Both the position numbers and the translations under genes were made by a program. Below the pieces are notes generated by a model, which did no database searches, was not told the origin of the DNA, and was given only the letters and a program-made list of their open reading frames with translations. A stretch of DNA of 40,008 nt, from positions 1 through 40,008 of the forward strand of contig CACZNC010000022.1 of the NCBI GenBank assembly GCA_902782445.1, given 5' to 3'. Origin of the DNA: an uncultured Ruminococcus sp. GTDB lineage: Bacteria > Bacillota > Clostridia > Oscillospirales > CAG-272. This document shows, piece after piece, positions 24,444 to 32,607 of the stretch (the first letter of the stretch is position 1; each line of letters opens with the position of its first letter).

Positions 24444-25346
24444 ATGAAAGGCCGCGTTTTCAATATTCAGAAGTTCTCCATCCACGACGGCCCGGGGATC
24501 CGCACGACGGTCTTTCTGAAGGGCTGTCCGCTCCGCTGTCTCTGGTGCCACAATCCCGAAGGACTGGAAAGAGAACGGGAGATCGAATTCGACCCGAAAA
24601 AGTGCATCGGATGCCGTGCCTGCGCCGCCGTCTGCCCGGGGAGCTGTCATAGCTTCGGGGGGGACGGAAGCCACGTCTACGACCGGGAGAGGTGCGTCCG
24701 ATGCGGGGCCTGCGCGGAAGCCTGCCTCCCCGGAAGCCTCCGTCCCGTGGGGAAGGAATACGATGTCTCCGAGGTGATCGGAAAAGTCCTCGCCGACAGG
24801 ATCTTTTACGAGACGAGCGGCGGGGGCATGACCCTCTCCGGCGGCGAACCCTTCTTCCAGCCGGATTTCGCCCTTGCCCTCCTCGAAGCGGCGAAGGCGG
24901 AGGGACTGCACACGGCTGTGGAGACCTCGGGATTCTGCTCCCGGGACGTTCTGCTCGCCGCCCTTCCCTCGGCGGATCTCTTTCTCTTCGATTACAAGGC
25001 CACGGGCGAGGAACTCCACCGGAAACTGACGGGCGTTTCCCAGAAGCCGATCCTCTCGAATCTCCGTGCCGTCGGAGAAAGAGGGGCCAAAATCGTGCTC
25101 CGCTGTCCGATCATCCCGGGGGCCAACGACACGGAGGAGCATTTCGAAGCCATCGCCGCCCTCATGGGATCCGTCCCGGGGATCGAACGCGCGGATCTCG
25201 AGCCCTATCACCCCCTCGGCACCGGGAAAGCCCCCCGGATCGGCAAGACCCAGGACTTCGTCTCCAAAGCTCCGCCGAAGGAGAGGATGGAAGAGATCCG
25301 GGCATTCATTCAGGCGAGAACGGAAAAACCGGTCAGGATTTCATAA
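24444..25346 (+). CDS. Glycyl-radical enzyme activating enzyme (radical SAM)
   Basis: A 300-residue cytosolic enzyme. The radical-SAM cluster motif is C28-x3-C32-x2-C35, followed by a ferredoxin-like insert with two sets of four cysteines (C54, C57, C60, C64 and C84, C87, C90, C94), each likely to hold a 4Fe-4S cluster. The SAM-binding GGEP motif lies at about residue 134. The extra ferredoxin insert is typical of activases of choline lyase, HPA decarboxylase, YjjW and similar enzymes rather than of classic PflA. No glycyl-radical enzyme is encoded in this window, so the target is unknown. The gene is followed by a hairpin terminator. Confidence 0.93.
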   Translation: MKGRVFNIQKFSIHDGPGIRTTVFLKGCPLRCLWCHNPEGLEREREIEFDPKKCIGCRACAAVCPGSCHSFGGDGSHVYDRERCVRCGACAEACLPGSLRPVGKEYDVSEVIGKVLADRIFYETSGGGMTLSGGEPFFQPDFALALLEAAKAEGLHTAVETSGFCSRDVLLAALPSADLFLFDYKATGEELHRKLTGVSQKPILSNLRAVGERGAKIVLRCPIIPGANDTEEHFEAIAALMGSVPGIERADLEPYHPLGTGKAPRIGKTQDFVSKAPPKERMEEIRAFIQARTEKPVRIS

Positions 25347-25352
25347 AAACAA

Positions 25353-25380
25353 AGCGGAGAATCCTCGTTGACTCTCCGCT
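25353..25380. terminator. Bidirectional terminator between the activase and Xre genes
   Basis: A perfect 8-bp stem AGCGGAGA/TCTCCGCT (25353-25360 with 25373-25380, 12-nt loop) lies between two convergent genes. On the minus strand it is followed by a T-rich run, on the plus strand by a weaker one. Confidence 0.8.
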
Positions 25381-25392
25381 GTTGTCTTTCAG

Positions 25393-25989
25393 TCAAATAT
25401 CGCCTTTCGATACGAGCCCTTTTTCAATCAGCCTTTCCGTTATGGCGTCGATGCTCTTTCTGTCCCCGGGCCTGAACCGAAAGATCTCGTCCTTTGTCAC
25501 CCAAAGATGGAACGATTCCTTTTCCTTCCCATCCAAAAAACGCCGTTCCATCACGTCCTCTATCTCCGATTCCGACAGAAGCGACTGGATCTGACGCAGG
25601 ATCTTCTTATCCTGAAACTGTAAATCGACGGTCAGCATCCATTCGGGTCCGCTTTCCGCGCCGGCAAGGCAGAAAGAAAGGACCGATACCCTCCCGCCCG
25701 TTTCGGCAACGCCTTTATACACTTCGTCGAACCGAAACCCATTTTCTTTCAGCGTCGCATGATAAACGATCTTCTCCTCCGGTCTCCGGTTTTCACGGTC
25801 GTATTCCAGAAGCTCGTCCATGCTGATCCCAAACACGTCGCCGAGAGCCGGGAGTGTCCCGATGTCGGGTGAGTTCTGATTCAGTTCCCATTTGGAAACG
25901 CTCGCCTTCGTCACGTTCAGCCGGTCTGCGAGTTGCTCCTGCGTCCATCCCTTTTTGATCCGGTTCGCTTTGATGACGTCTCCGATCAT
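25393..25989 (-). CDS. Xre-family transcriptional regulator
   Basis: A 198-residue protein with an N-terminal Xre helix-turn-helix (residues 4-60: VIKANRIKKGWTQEQLADRL then TKASVSKWE). The rest is a globular domain of about 130 residues that I do not recognise; it contains LTVDLQFQDKK and ends in a short helical region. The start at 25989 has an AAGGAGAAAAAG site; an in-frame start 17 codons upstream has none. It has its own promoter. Target genes are unknown. Confidence 0.88.
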   Translation of the reverse strand: MIGDVIKANRIKKGWTQEQLADRLNVTKASVSKWELNQNSPDIGTLPALGDVFGISMDELLEYDRENRRPEEKIVYHATLKENGFRFDEVYKGVAETGGRVSVLSFCLAGAESGPEWMLTVDLQFQDKKILRQIQSLLSESEIEDVMERRFLDGKEKESFHLWVTKDEIFRFRPGDRKSIDAITERLIEKGLVSKGDI

Positions 25990-26030
25990 GGCTTTTTCTC
26001 CTTTTGGTTCAGATTCGGGCCTGTGCTTTG

Positions 26031-26059
26031 ATCTTACCACCGCCGGGCTGAAAAGTCAA
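26031..26059 (-). promoter_or_regulatory. Promoter of the Xre regulator gene
   Basis: TTGACT (26054-26059) and TAAGAT (26031-26036), 17-bp spacer, with an extended TGG. Confidence 0.8.
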
Positions 26060-26098
26060 CGGACCGTCGATTGATTTCGTATCGCGTCCCGATACCGG

Positions 26099-26617
26099 TC
26101 ACTCCTCCGCAGGTTCCGCAAGGACCTCCGCGATGAACGCCGCTTTTCCCGCCGTGTAGGACGCGCGGTCGGAGGCGTACCGCTCGAAGAGTTCCGCTTT
26201 GAGCCCGTCGTAGGCCGCCGCGAGCTCCGGATCCCCGTTCAGCCGGTCCCGGAAGCGGATGTAGTTATGCCACGGAGCCGAACCGAAGCGGACGACATGG
26301 ACGTGATGCGTGCGGATCTCTTCCGTTCCCCTCACGAAGAGGAATTCCCCCGGTCTCTCCTCCTTCGGCCCGATATAGCCCCTTTCGGCGAGAAGAGGAA
26401 GAAATCCGGGCAGCGCGGAGAGGTCCCGCATCCCGACGGCGAGATCCACGATGGGCTTTGCCCGGATCCCGCGCACGGCAGTGCTCCCGACGTGCTGGAT
26501 ATCCGCCGCCCCGTCTCCGAAGATCTCTTTCAGTTCCGCGATCCTTTGGGCCGCTTCCGTCTCCCACTCCGATTCGTGGGGACTGAGGATCACCGTTCCG
26601 CGTTTCAGTCCCAGCAT
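26099..26617 (-). CDS. GrpB/UPF0157 family nucleotidyltransferase-like protein
   Basis: A 172-residue cytosolic protein. It has the family signature HVGSTAVRGIRAKPIVDLAV (about residues 42-61), where the G-S and D-x-D-like residues mark a nucleotidyltransferase fold, followed by HHVHVVRFGS and a short C-terminal helix. The biochemical role of this family is not established. A GGGAGGG ribosome site lies about 6 bases before the ATG. It starts only 54 bases after the tRNA-Lys gene, with no promoter of its own, so the two are probably transcribed together. Confidence 0.88.
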   Translation of the reverse strand: MLGLKRGTVILSPHESEWETEAAQRIAELKEIFGDGAADIQHVGSTAVRGIRAKPIVDLAVGMRDLSALPGFLPLLAERGYIGPKEERPGEFLFVRGTEEIRTHHVHVVRFGSAPWHNYIRFRDRLNGDPELAAAYDGLKAELFERYASDRASYTAGKAAFIAEVLAEPAEE

Positions 26618-26671
26618 ATCGTTCCCTCCCGAAAACAGAAAAGCCGCCGGTTTTCACGACGACTCTTCTTC

Positions 26672-26744
26672 TGCTCCATCGGAGATTCGAACTCCGGACA
26701 CCTTGATTAAAAGTCAAGTGCTCTACCTACTGAGCTAATGGGGC
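26672..26744 (-). tRNA. tRNA-Lys (anticodon UUU)
   Basis: A 73-nt cloverleaf. The anticodon loop CTTTTAA is closed by CTTGA/TCAAG; the D-arm (GCTC/GAGC) and the T-arm (CGGAG-TTCGAAT-CTCCG) are intact. The acceptor stem GCCCCAT/ATGGAGC has one C3-A70 mismatch. The discriminator is A and the CCA is not encoded. A strong promoter precedes it. Confidence 0.95.
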
Positions 26745-26766
26745 GTGCTTTGCTCACAGCCTTGTA

Positions 26767-26795
26767 AGTATAGCACAGCGCGCCCGTTTTGTCAA
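26767..26795 (-). promoter_or_regulatory. Promoter of tRNA-Lys and the grpB-like gene
   Basis: TTGACA (26790-26795) and TATACT (26767-26772), 17-bp spacer, extended TGC. It lies just after the glnS stop. Confidence 0.87.
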
Positions 26796-26821
26796 GGGTT
26801 TCGGAGAAAAATTATCATTTC

Positions 26822-28462
26822 TTACTGCGGTTTATAACTGTCCTTCAGCGAGACCACCCGGTTGAAGACCCCCGGATTTTTCGTGTCCTTCGAGAAATAC
26901 CCGATGCGGACGAACTGGAACTTTTCGCCGGGAGCGGCGTTCGCGAGGGAGGGCTCGACTTTCGCTTTCTCCATCACGACGGCGGATTCCGGGTTGAGGT
27001 AGTCCCCGTAGGTCTTCCCCTCGGGCAGATCGTTCATGTTCGCCTCGGTGAACAGCCGGTCGTAGAGGATCGCGCGGGCGTCGGCGGCGTATTTCGCGCT
27101 CAGCCAGTGGATCGTGCCCTTGATCTTGCGGTCGGTCGGGGTCCCGGTCCCGGTTTCGAGATCGGCGGTAACGTGGATCTCCTTCACGGTGCCGTCTTCG
27201 TTCTTCACGATCTCCCCGCACTTCACGATATAGGAGGACATGAGCCGCACTTCCCCGCCCGGCTTGAGACGGAAGAATTTCGGCGGCGGGACCTCGGCGA
27301 AGTCGTCCGCGTCGATCCAGAGTTCCTTCGTGAAGGGGACTTTTCTCGTGCCGGCGTCCGGGTCGTTCGGGTTGTTCGTCACGTCGAAATACTCGGTCTT
27401 GTCCTCCGGATAGTTGTCGACGATCACCTTGACGGGATTCAGCACGGCGATCCGGCGGGGGGCCTTCGCGTTGAGGTCTTCCCGCACGCAGTGCTCCAGC
27501 AGTCCGATGTCGACGAGGCTGTTGGCCTTCGACACTCCCACCCGTCCGATGAAGTCGAGGATGGACTCGGGGGTGTAGCCGCGGCGTCTCAGTCCGCAGA
27601 GGGTGGGCATCCGCGGGTCGTCCCAGCCGTCCACGATCCCGGTCTCCACGAGATTGCGCAGATACCGCTTCGAGAGGACGGTGTTCGTGATGTTCAGGCG
27701 GGCGAACTCGATCTGACGGGGCTTCGACGGCACGCTGCAGTGCTCGATCACCCAGTTGTACAGAGGTCTGTGGTCCTCGTATTCCAGCGAGCAGAGGGAG
27801 AAGGTGATCCCCTCCAGCGCGTCCTGGATCGGATGGGCGAAGTCGTACATCGGGAAGACGCACCATTTCGTCCCCTGCCGGTGGTGCTCGATATAGCGGA
27901 TCCGGTAGAGCACCGGGTCCCGCATGTTGAAGTTGCCGGAGGCGAGGTCGATCTTCGCCCGGAGGGTGTATTTGCCTTCCGGGAACTCGCCGTCCCGCAT
28001 CCGGTGGAAGAGATCCATGCTCTCCTCCTTCGGCCGGTCCCGGTAGGGGGAGACGGCGGGATGGGTCAGGTCGCCCCGGTATTCCCGGAACTGATCCGGC
28101 GTCAGCTCGCAGACATAGGCATCGCCGTTTCGAATCAGCTCTTCCGCCAGCTCGTAGGTCTTTTCGAAATAGTCGGATCCGTAATAGAAGCGGTCGCCCC
28201 AGTCGAAGCCGAGCCAGTGGATGTCCTCCTTGATGGCGTCGACGAATTCGGTGTCCTCCTTCGCCGGGTTGGTGTCGTCCATGCGGAGGTTGCAGAGCCC
28301 GCCGTATTTCAGCGCAGTCCCGAAGTCGATCACAAGAGCCTTGCAGTGTCCGATGTGAAGGTATCCGTTCGGTTCGGGGGGAAACCGCGTGTGCACGGTG
28401 GAAGCCCGTCCCGCCGCGAGATCCTCGTCGATAAAGTCATGAATGAAATTCGATTCTGCCAT
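26822..28462 (-). CDS. glnS: Glutamine--tRNA ligase
   Basis: A 546-residue class I synthetase that charges tRNA-Gln directly. HIGH (residues 36-39) lies in PPEPNGYLHIGH, the SKR form of KMSKS at 264-266 (VLSKR), and the C-terminal anticodon-binding beta-barrels include the FRLKPGGEVRL segment. Length and motifs are those of standard bacterial GlnS. Many Gram-positive bacteria lack it and instead amidate Glu-tRNA(Gln) with GatCAB; GlnS in such bacteria is thought to be an acquired gene. It follows gltX by 42 bp on the same strand, so one transcript is likely. Confidence 0.97.
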   Translation of the reverse strand: MAESNFIHDFIDEDLAAGRASTVHTRFPPEPNGYLHIGHCKALVIDFGTALKYGGLCNLRMDDTNPAKEDTEFVDAIKEDIHWLGFDWGDRFYYGSDYFEKTYELAEELIRNGDAYVCELTPDQFREYRGDLTHPAVSPYRDRPKEESMDLFHRMRDGEFPEGKYTLRAKIDLASGNFNMRDPVLYRIRYIEHHRQGTKWCVFPMYDFAHPIQDALEGITFSLCSLEYEDHRPLYNWVIEHCSVPSKPRQIEFARLNITNTVLSKRYLRNLVETGIVDGWDDPRMPTLCGLRRRGYTPESILDFIGRVGVSKANSLVDIGLLEHCVREDLNAKAPRRIAVLNPVKVIVDNYPEDKTEYFDVTNNPNDPDAGTRKVPFTKELWIDADDFAEVPPPKFFRLKPGGEVRLMSSYIVKCGEIVKNEDGTVKEIHVTADLETGTGTPTDRKIKGTIHWLSAKYAADARAILYDRLFTEANMNDLPEGKTYGDYLNPESAVVMEKAKVEPSLANAAPGEKFQFVRIGYFSKDTKNPGVFNRVVSLKDSYKPQ

Positions 28463-28504
28463 GATCGTTTTCCTTCCGTTCCAATTGATCCGTTGTCCCG
28501 CCGC

Positions 28505-30190
28505 TCAGAGCGAGGCCGCCGCTTCCGCGATCCTTGCCCGGACCCGGTCTGCGCCTAGGACCTGCATGACGGCGTACATGTCGGGGGAGTTCATCCGGCC
28601 GGTGACCGCGATCCTGAGAAACATGGACACGTCGCCCACGTTGCCCCGGAACGCCGAGGGATCCGCCTTCCAGGCCTTCATGTCGGGGGTGTAGCCGAGG
28701 CTTTCGCCGATCGAGCGGATCTTGCCGAACCAGGTGTCCATGTCGTCCGCCGGATCGTAGCTTTCGAGGAATTTCTCATACACCGCGCGGATGTCGCCCC
28801 GGTCGTACTGCGCGGGGATCTCTTCGCTCCGCTCGAACAGCCCGTCGTAGAAGAAGCTGACGAAGGGCCGGATCTCCGCGAGGGTGGCGAAATCCTTTCT
28901 CGGCTTCTTTCCGCCCCGCCCGATGGAGAAGAAGGACTTCGCGTAGGCGGGATCGGCTTCGAGCAGGGCGGCGAACGCGGGATCGAACTCCTTTGCCCAG
29001 TCGAGGGTCTTATCGTAGATCTCGTCCGCCGTCATGGCCGAGAGCACGTTTTTCGAAACGTCGTTCAGCTTGTCGAAGTCGAACAGGCAGCCGGAGACGG
29101 ACATTTTCTTGATGTTGAAGGGGAATTCGAGGGCGGACTTGCCGGGATTCTGCATGTGCCACTCCTCGAAATTCGAGTTGAGCAGGGTGAGCAGGTACTC
29201 CCACACAACCTCGGCGACGTAGCCCATCTGCCGGTAATCGTCCATCTTCGCGCCCATATCGCGCTTGGAGAGCTTCTTCTTGCCGCCGTTCCCGTCGTTT
29301 TTCAAAATCTGGGCGGTGTGGAGGTATTTCGGCATTCTGAATCCGAGATACCGGAAGAGCTGGATGTGCTTCGGCAGGCTGGGGAGCCAGTCCTCGCCCC
29401 GGATCACGTGGGTGGTGCGCATCAGATGGTCGTCTACTGCGTGAGCGAAGTGATAGGTCGGGATGCCGTCGGATTTGAGCAGGACGAAATCCTCGTCGTT
29501 CTCGGGCACTTCGAGATTCCCCTTCACGAGGTCGGTGAACTTCGTCTTCTTCTCGGGATCCCCGCCCGCGAGGATGCGCACGACGAAGGGGTCTCCCGCG
29601 GCGAGATGGGCTTTTACCTCGTCCATCGTGAACTCCCGGTTTTTGAGCATCTTCGCGCGCTTTTCGGCGGCGGCGGTGTGCCAGTCGGTGTTTTGGATCT
29701 CGGCTTTCTTGTCGGTCTCCCGGATCTCTTCGAGCTGTTCCTCGGTGGAGAAGCAGGGATAGGCCTTCCCTTCCGCCACCAGCTTTTTTGCATAGATGTG
29801 GTAGAGGAAGGCGCGCTCGCTCTGCTTGTAGGGGCCGTAGTCCCCGACGGCCGTGAGCCTGCCGTTTTCATCGAAGGCCACGCCCTCGTCGTATTTCACG
29901 CCGTAGGTCTTCAGGGTGGAGAGCAGGGCTTCGACCGCGCCGTCCACTTCGCGCTGACCGTCGGTGTCCTCGATCCGAAGGAAGAACACGCCGCCGGACT
30001 GATGCGCGAGACGCTCGTCCACGACCGCCTGATACATGCCGCCGAAGTGAACGAAGCCCGTGGGGCTGGGAGCGAACCGGGTGACCTTCGCGCCTTCGGG
30101 GAGACTGCGCGGCGGGTATTTCGCCTCGGCCTCCTCCGGGGTCATCGTCACGTCCGGGAATAAGAGATCCGCAAGAAGCTGATAATCCAT
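28505..30190 (-). CDS. gltX: Glutamate--tRNA ligase, long clostridial type
   Basis: A 561-residue class I synthetase. The HIGH motif appears as HFGG at residues 48-51 (PSPTGFVHFGG), and KMSKS as KLSKR at 306-310. An N-terminal extension of about 35 residues ahead of the VTRFAPSP strand, and the total length (usual GltX about 470-490), match a variant common in Clostridia. It should charge tRNA-Glu; with glnS next door it need not make Glu-tRNA(Gln). AGGAGT precedes the ATG at 30190. Confidence 0.95.
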   Translation of the reverse strand: MDYQLLADLLFPDVTMTPEEAEAKYPPRSLPEGAKVTRFAPSPTGFVHFGGMYQAVVDERLAHQSGGVFFLRIEDTDGQREVDGAVEALLSTLKTYGVKYDEGVAFDENGRLTAVGDYGPYKQSERAFLYHIYAKKLVAEGKAYPCFSTEEQLEEIRETDKKAEIQNTDWHTAAAEKRAKMLKNREFTMDEVKAHLAAGDPFVVRILAGGDPEKKTKFTDLVKGNLEVPENDEDFVLLKSDGIPTYHFAHAVDDHLMRTTHVIRGEDWLPSLPKHIQLFRYLGFRMPKYLHTAQILKNDGNGGKKKLSKRDMGAKMDDYRQMGYVAEVVWEYLLTLLNSNFEEWHMQNPGKSALEFPFNIKKMSVSGCLFDFDKLNDVSKNVLSAMTADEIYDKTLDWAKEFDPAFAALLEADPAYAKSFFSIGRGGKKPRKDFATLAEIRPFVSFFYDGLFERSEEIPAQYDRGDIRAVYEKFLESYDPADDMDTWFGKIRSIGESLGYTPDMKAWKADPSAFRGNVGDVSMFLRIAVTGRMNSPDMYAVMQVLGADRVRARIAEAAASL

Positions 30191-30230
30191 AGCTGACTCC
30201 TGTTAGGGGATATTTCTGCATTATACCGGT

Positions 30231-30239
30231 ATTATAACA
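30231..30239 (-). promoter_or_regulatory. Extended -10 promoter of gltX-glnS
   Basis: TGTTATAAT on the minus strand gives a perfect TATAAT (30231-30236) with an extended TGn. A second TATAAT lies at 30220-30225. The upstream TTGACG is only 12 bp from the first and 23 bp from the second, so it does not fit either well. Confidence 0.6.
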
Positions 30240-30365
30240 CAAAACGGGCGTCAAGTCTATATCCAACTTCGCTATTTTTTCCCTCTCCCTGGGTTTTTCT
30301 CCCGTTCATTTGCCCCGGGAGCGCAAAGGAATTCGAAGGAATGGGATGCAATCCGTCGGACGGTG

Positions 30366-30394
30366 TTGATTTTTCCGTGAAATTGTGGTAGAAT
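30366..30394 (+). promoter_or_regulatory. Promoter of the DivIVA-like operon
   Basis: TTGATT (30366-30371) and TAGAAT (30389-30394), 17-bp spacer, extended TGG before the -10. The 250-bp gap 30191-30440 otherwise holds only the gltX promoter region. Confidence 0.8.
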
Positions 30395-30440
30395 ACTGTA
30401 TCGGGATAAAATCGGGAACGAGATCAACCGGGAGGACGGC

Positions 30441-31679
30441 ATGGACGGCGAAAGAAGGTTCCGCACACAGTTCAGCGGATACAACAAGGACGATGTCAAC
30501 GACTACATCAAGGAAACGGATCTGAAACACGCATCGGCTCTCGAAGCGGCCGAGGCGGAGCGCGAATCCCTGAAAAAGGAAGCGGAGGAGGCCCGTGAAA
30601 AAGCGGACGCCTACGACGCTCTGAAAGCGGAATTCGACGCGCTCACGGCAAACGCGGAATCCCTCGCCGCGACGCTGGCCCGCCTGCGCACGGAAAAGGA
30701 AGAGGCGGAGGGCAGGATTTCCGATTTGGAATCCCGCGCTGCGCAGTCGGACGAAGAGATCAGGACGGCAAACGCGGACATCGAATCCCTCCGCGCGGAA
30801 CTGGAAGCCGCGAAATCCGGCGGGGAAGTCCTCCGCGCAGAGCTTGACGAAGCCGGGAAGGCCGCCGCCGAAAAAGACGGGCGGATCGCCGGGCTGGAAG
30901 AGGAAGCGGAACGGCTGAAAACCGAAGCTGCGGACGCCGCCTCCTTCCGCGCGAAGCTCTCCGACAGGGAAAAGGAGATCGTCGAGCTCAAAGCCTACGT
31001 CCTGCGGGAGATCGACAGCCTCAAAGCCTCGAAGGAAAAGGAGATCGGCGAATTCCGCGCCCGCAAGGAACAGGAATTCGAAAAAAAGCTCTCCGAAATG
31101 GAGGCCCGGAAGGACCGGGAGATCGCCGAGAAGATCGAAGCCAGCCGCGGGTCCATCGAGGACAAGAACAGCCCCGCCTACAAGCTCGACATGTACGACA
31201 AGATCAGCGGGCAGCTCGGCAACATCCTCATCAACGCCAACCGGAGCGCGGACGAGATCATCACCGAAGCCCGGGCCGAGGCGGAAAAAATGCGCTCCGA
31301 CGTGGGGATCGAATGCGAGAAGAAGCGCGAGGACTGCGACGCCGCCGTGGCGAAGATCAAAGCCGAGACCGAGGAGGAGGCAGCCTATATCCGGGATCAC
31401 CTCTCCCAGACCGCCTCCGCCCTTCTCTCCTCCGTCAGCGCGGATCTGCACGGGAGCGTGGACAACTGCGTCCGGGAGCTCAGCACCTGCATCACGGATA
31501 TGGAATACGAGATCAAGACCATGCTCACGAAGCTGGCGAGCCGAAACGACGAAATGAACGGCCTGATCTCCTATTATCAGAATTCGGTCGAAGAGGGCAT
31601 CCGCGCCAAGCTGGATTCGATGGATGAAAAATACGGAATCCCTTCCGCCGGTGAGACCGAAACGGGAGAGACGGAATGA
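30441..31679 (+). CDS. DivIVA-like coiled-coil protein
   Basis: A 412-residue acidic, Ala/Glu/Lys-rich protein. The N-terminus RFRTQFSGYNKDDVNDYIKE matches the DivIVA lipid-binding segment (F-x-x-x-F-x-G-Y-x-x-x-D-V). Then comes about 215 residues of continuous coiled coil, a short globular break around 245-265 (NSPAYKLDMYDKISGQLGNI) and a second helical part with further heptads. It is much longer than B. subtilis DivIVA (about 164 residues). It probably acts at the membrane or cell poles in division or morphogenesis (family knowledge; the exact role is inferred). Its stop overlaps the next start as ATGA. Confidence 0.85.
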   Translation: MDGERRFRTQFSGYNKDDVNDYIKETDLKHASALEAAEAERESLKKEAEEAREKADAYDALKAEFDALTANAESLAATLARLRTEKEEAEGRISDLESRAAQSDEEIRTANADIESLRAELEAAKSGGEVLRAELDEAGKAAAEKDGRIAGLEEEAERLKTEAADAASFRAKLSDREKEIVELKAYVLREIDSLKASKEKEIGEFRARKEQEFEKKLSEMEARKDREIAEKIEASRGSIEDKNSPAYKLDMYDKISGQLGNILINANRSADEIITEARAEAEKMRSDVGIECEKKREDCDAAVAKIKAETEEEAAYIRDHLSQTASALLSSVSADLHGSVDNCVRELSTCITDMEYEIKTMLTKLASRNDEMNGLISYYQNSVEEGIRAKLDSMDEKYGIPSAGETETGETE

Positions 31680-32542
31680 ATCCCTCCGAAATCGGAGCCC
31701 GGCTGAAAGAGCTCCGTCTCCGGCAGGGGCTGACCCAGAAGGAACTCGCGGGGGAGAAGATCACCCGGAACCTGCTTTCCCTGATCGAATCGGGGAACTG
31801 TTCGCCCTCCGTCTCCACCCTGCTCTATCTGGCGGAGAGGCTGGGCGTTCCGGCGGGGTACTTCTTCACGGACGGGGACGGGGAATACATGAAGTTCCCG
31901 GTCCTCGGCGAGGCGAAGGAGAAAATGCAGGCGGGCGAATACCGCGCCGTCCTCGACCTCTGCGCCGCTCTTCCGGAAGCCGCCCTCGACGACGAGATCT
32001 CGATGATCGAAGCCCGGTCCGCGTTCCGTGCGGCGGAGGAGGAAGCCCGGTCCTACCGTCTGCGCGACGCGGGAAAACTGCTCGACCGGGCGGAGGCTGC
32101 CGCTTCCCGTTCGATCTACTGCACGGAGCTTTTCCGCCGCTCTGCCTCATACGCCCGGGAACTGTTCGAATCGGCGGCGACGGACGCGGTATCCCCGGTA
32201 CTATGCGATTTCGGGGCGGTGGGCGAGTTCGTCCCCTTCCCCGTCGCGGCGTATTTCTCCTCCCTGCGTTCCCTGAAAAATGGGGACGCGCCCTTCATTC
32301 CCCTGCCGAAAGGCGATTACGGAGAAAGGCATATCTCCGCGCTGGTCCTGCTCGGAGGGGACCGTCCGAGAGAAGCGGCGAAGAAACTGCGGGAGCTCTC
32401 CCTCGACTCCTCCCTGCCCTACTATATGCAGTACAAAGTCCTCGGCGATCTGGAAAGCGCGGCGAACGCGGTCGGGGACATCAACCTCGCGTACAGTTCC
32501 TCCCGCCGCCGCCTCGAACTGATCGACAGGATCCGCTTCTGA
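31676..32542 (+). CDS. Xre regulator with a helical-repeat C-terminus
   Basis: A 288-residue protein. An Xre helix-turn-helix occupies residues 5-62 (LKELRLRQGLTQKELAG, then TRNLLSLIESGNCSPS). The remaining 220 residues are helical with Ala/Leu spacing like tetratricopeptide repeats, with LLDRAEAAASRS and AAKKLRELSL as examples. Such proteins can be peptide- or protein-sensing regulators. It is translationally coupled to the DivIVA-like gene (4-bp ATGA overlap), so the two are likely to be related in function. A strong terminator follows. Confidence 0.87.
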   Translation: MNPSEIGARLKELRLRQGLTQKELAGEKITRNLLSLIESGNCSPSVSTLLYLAERLGVPAGYFFTDGDGEYMKFPVLGEAKEKMQAGEYRAVLDLCAALPEAALDDEISMIEARSAFRAAEEEARSYRLRDAGKLLDRAEAAASRSIYCTELFRRSASYARELFESAATDAVSPVLCDFGAVGEFVPFPVAAYFSSLRSLKNGDAPFIPLPKGDYGERHISALVLLGGDRPREAAKKLRELSLDSSLPYYMQYKVLGDLESAANAVGDINLAYSSSRRRLELIDRIRF

Positions 32543-32552
32543 TTCCGCACAA

Positions 32553-32607
32553 AAATCCGGCAAAGAACATCCGCGTTTTCGGCGTGTTCCCTGCCGGAAT
32601 TCTTTTT
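32553..32607. terminator. Bidirectional terminator
   Basis: A long imperfect hairpin (arms starting TCCGGCA and ending TGCCGGA, loop around TTTT at 32576) separates two convergent operons. The plus-strand side has seven T after it, the minus-strand side five T, so it should stop transcription both ways. Confidence 0.88.

Noticed and set aside
26079..26095. Hairpin GTATCG/CGATAC after the grpB-like gene as a terminator
   Set aside because: The stem is only 6 bp and no T run follows on the minus strand.
26789..28558. Plus-strand open frame of 589 codons opposite glnS
   Set aside because: Antisense shadow of glnS.
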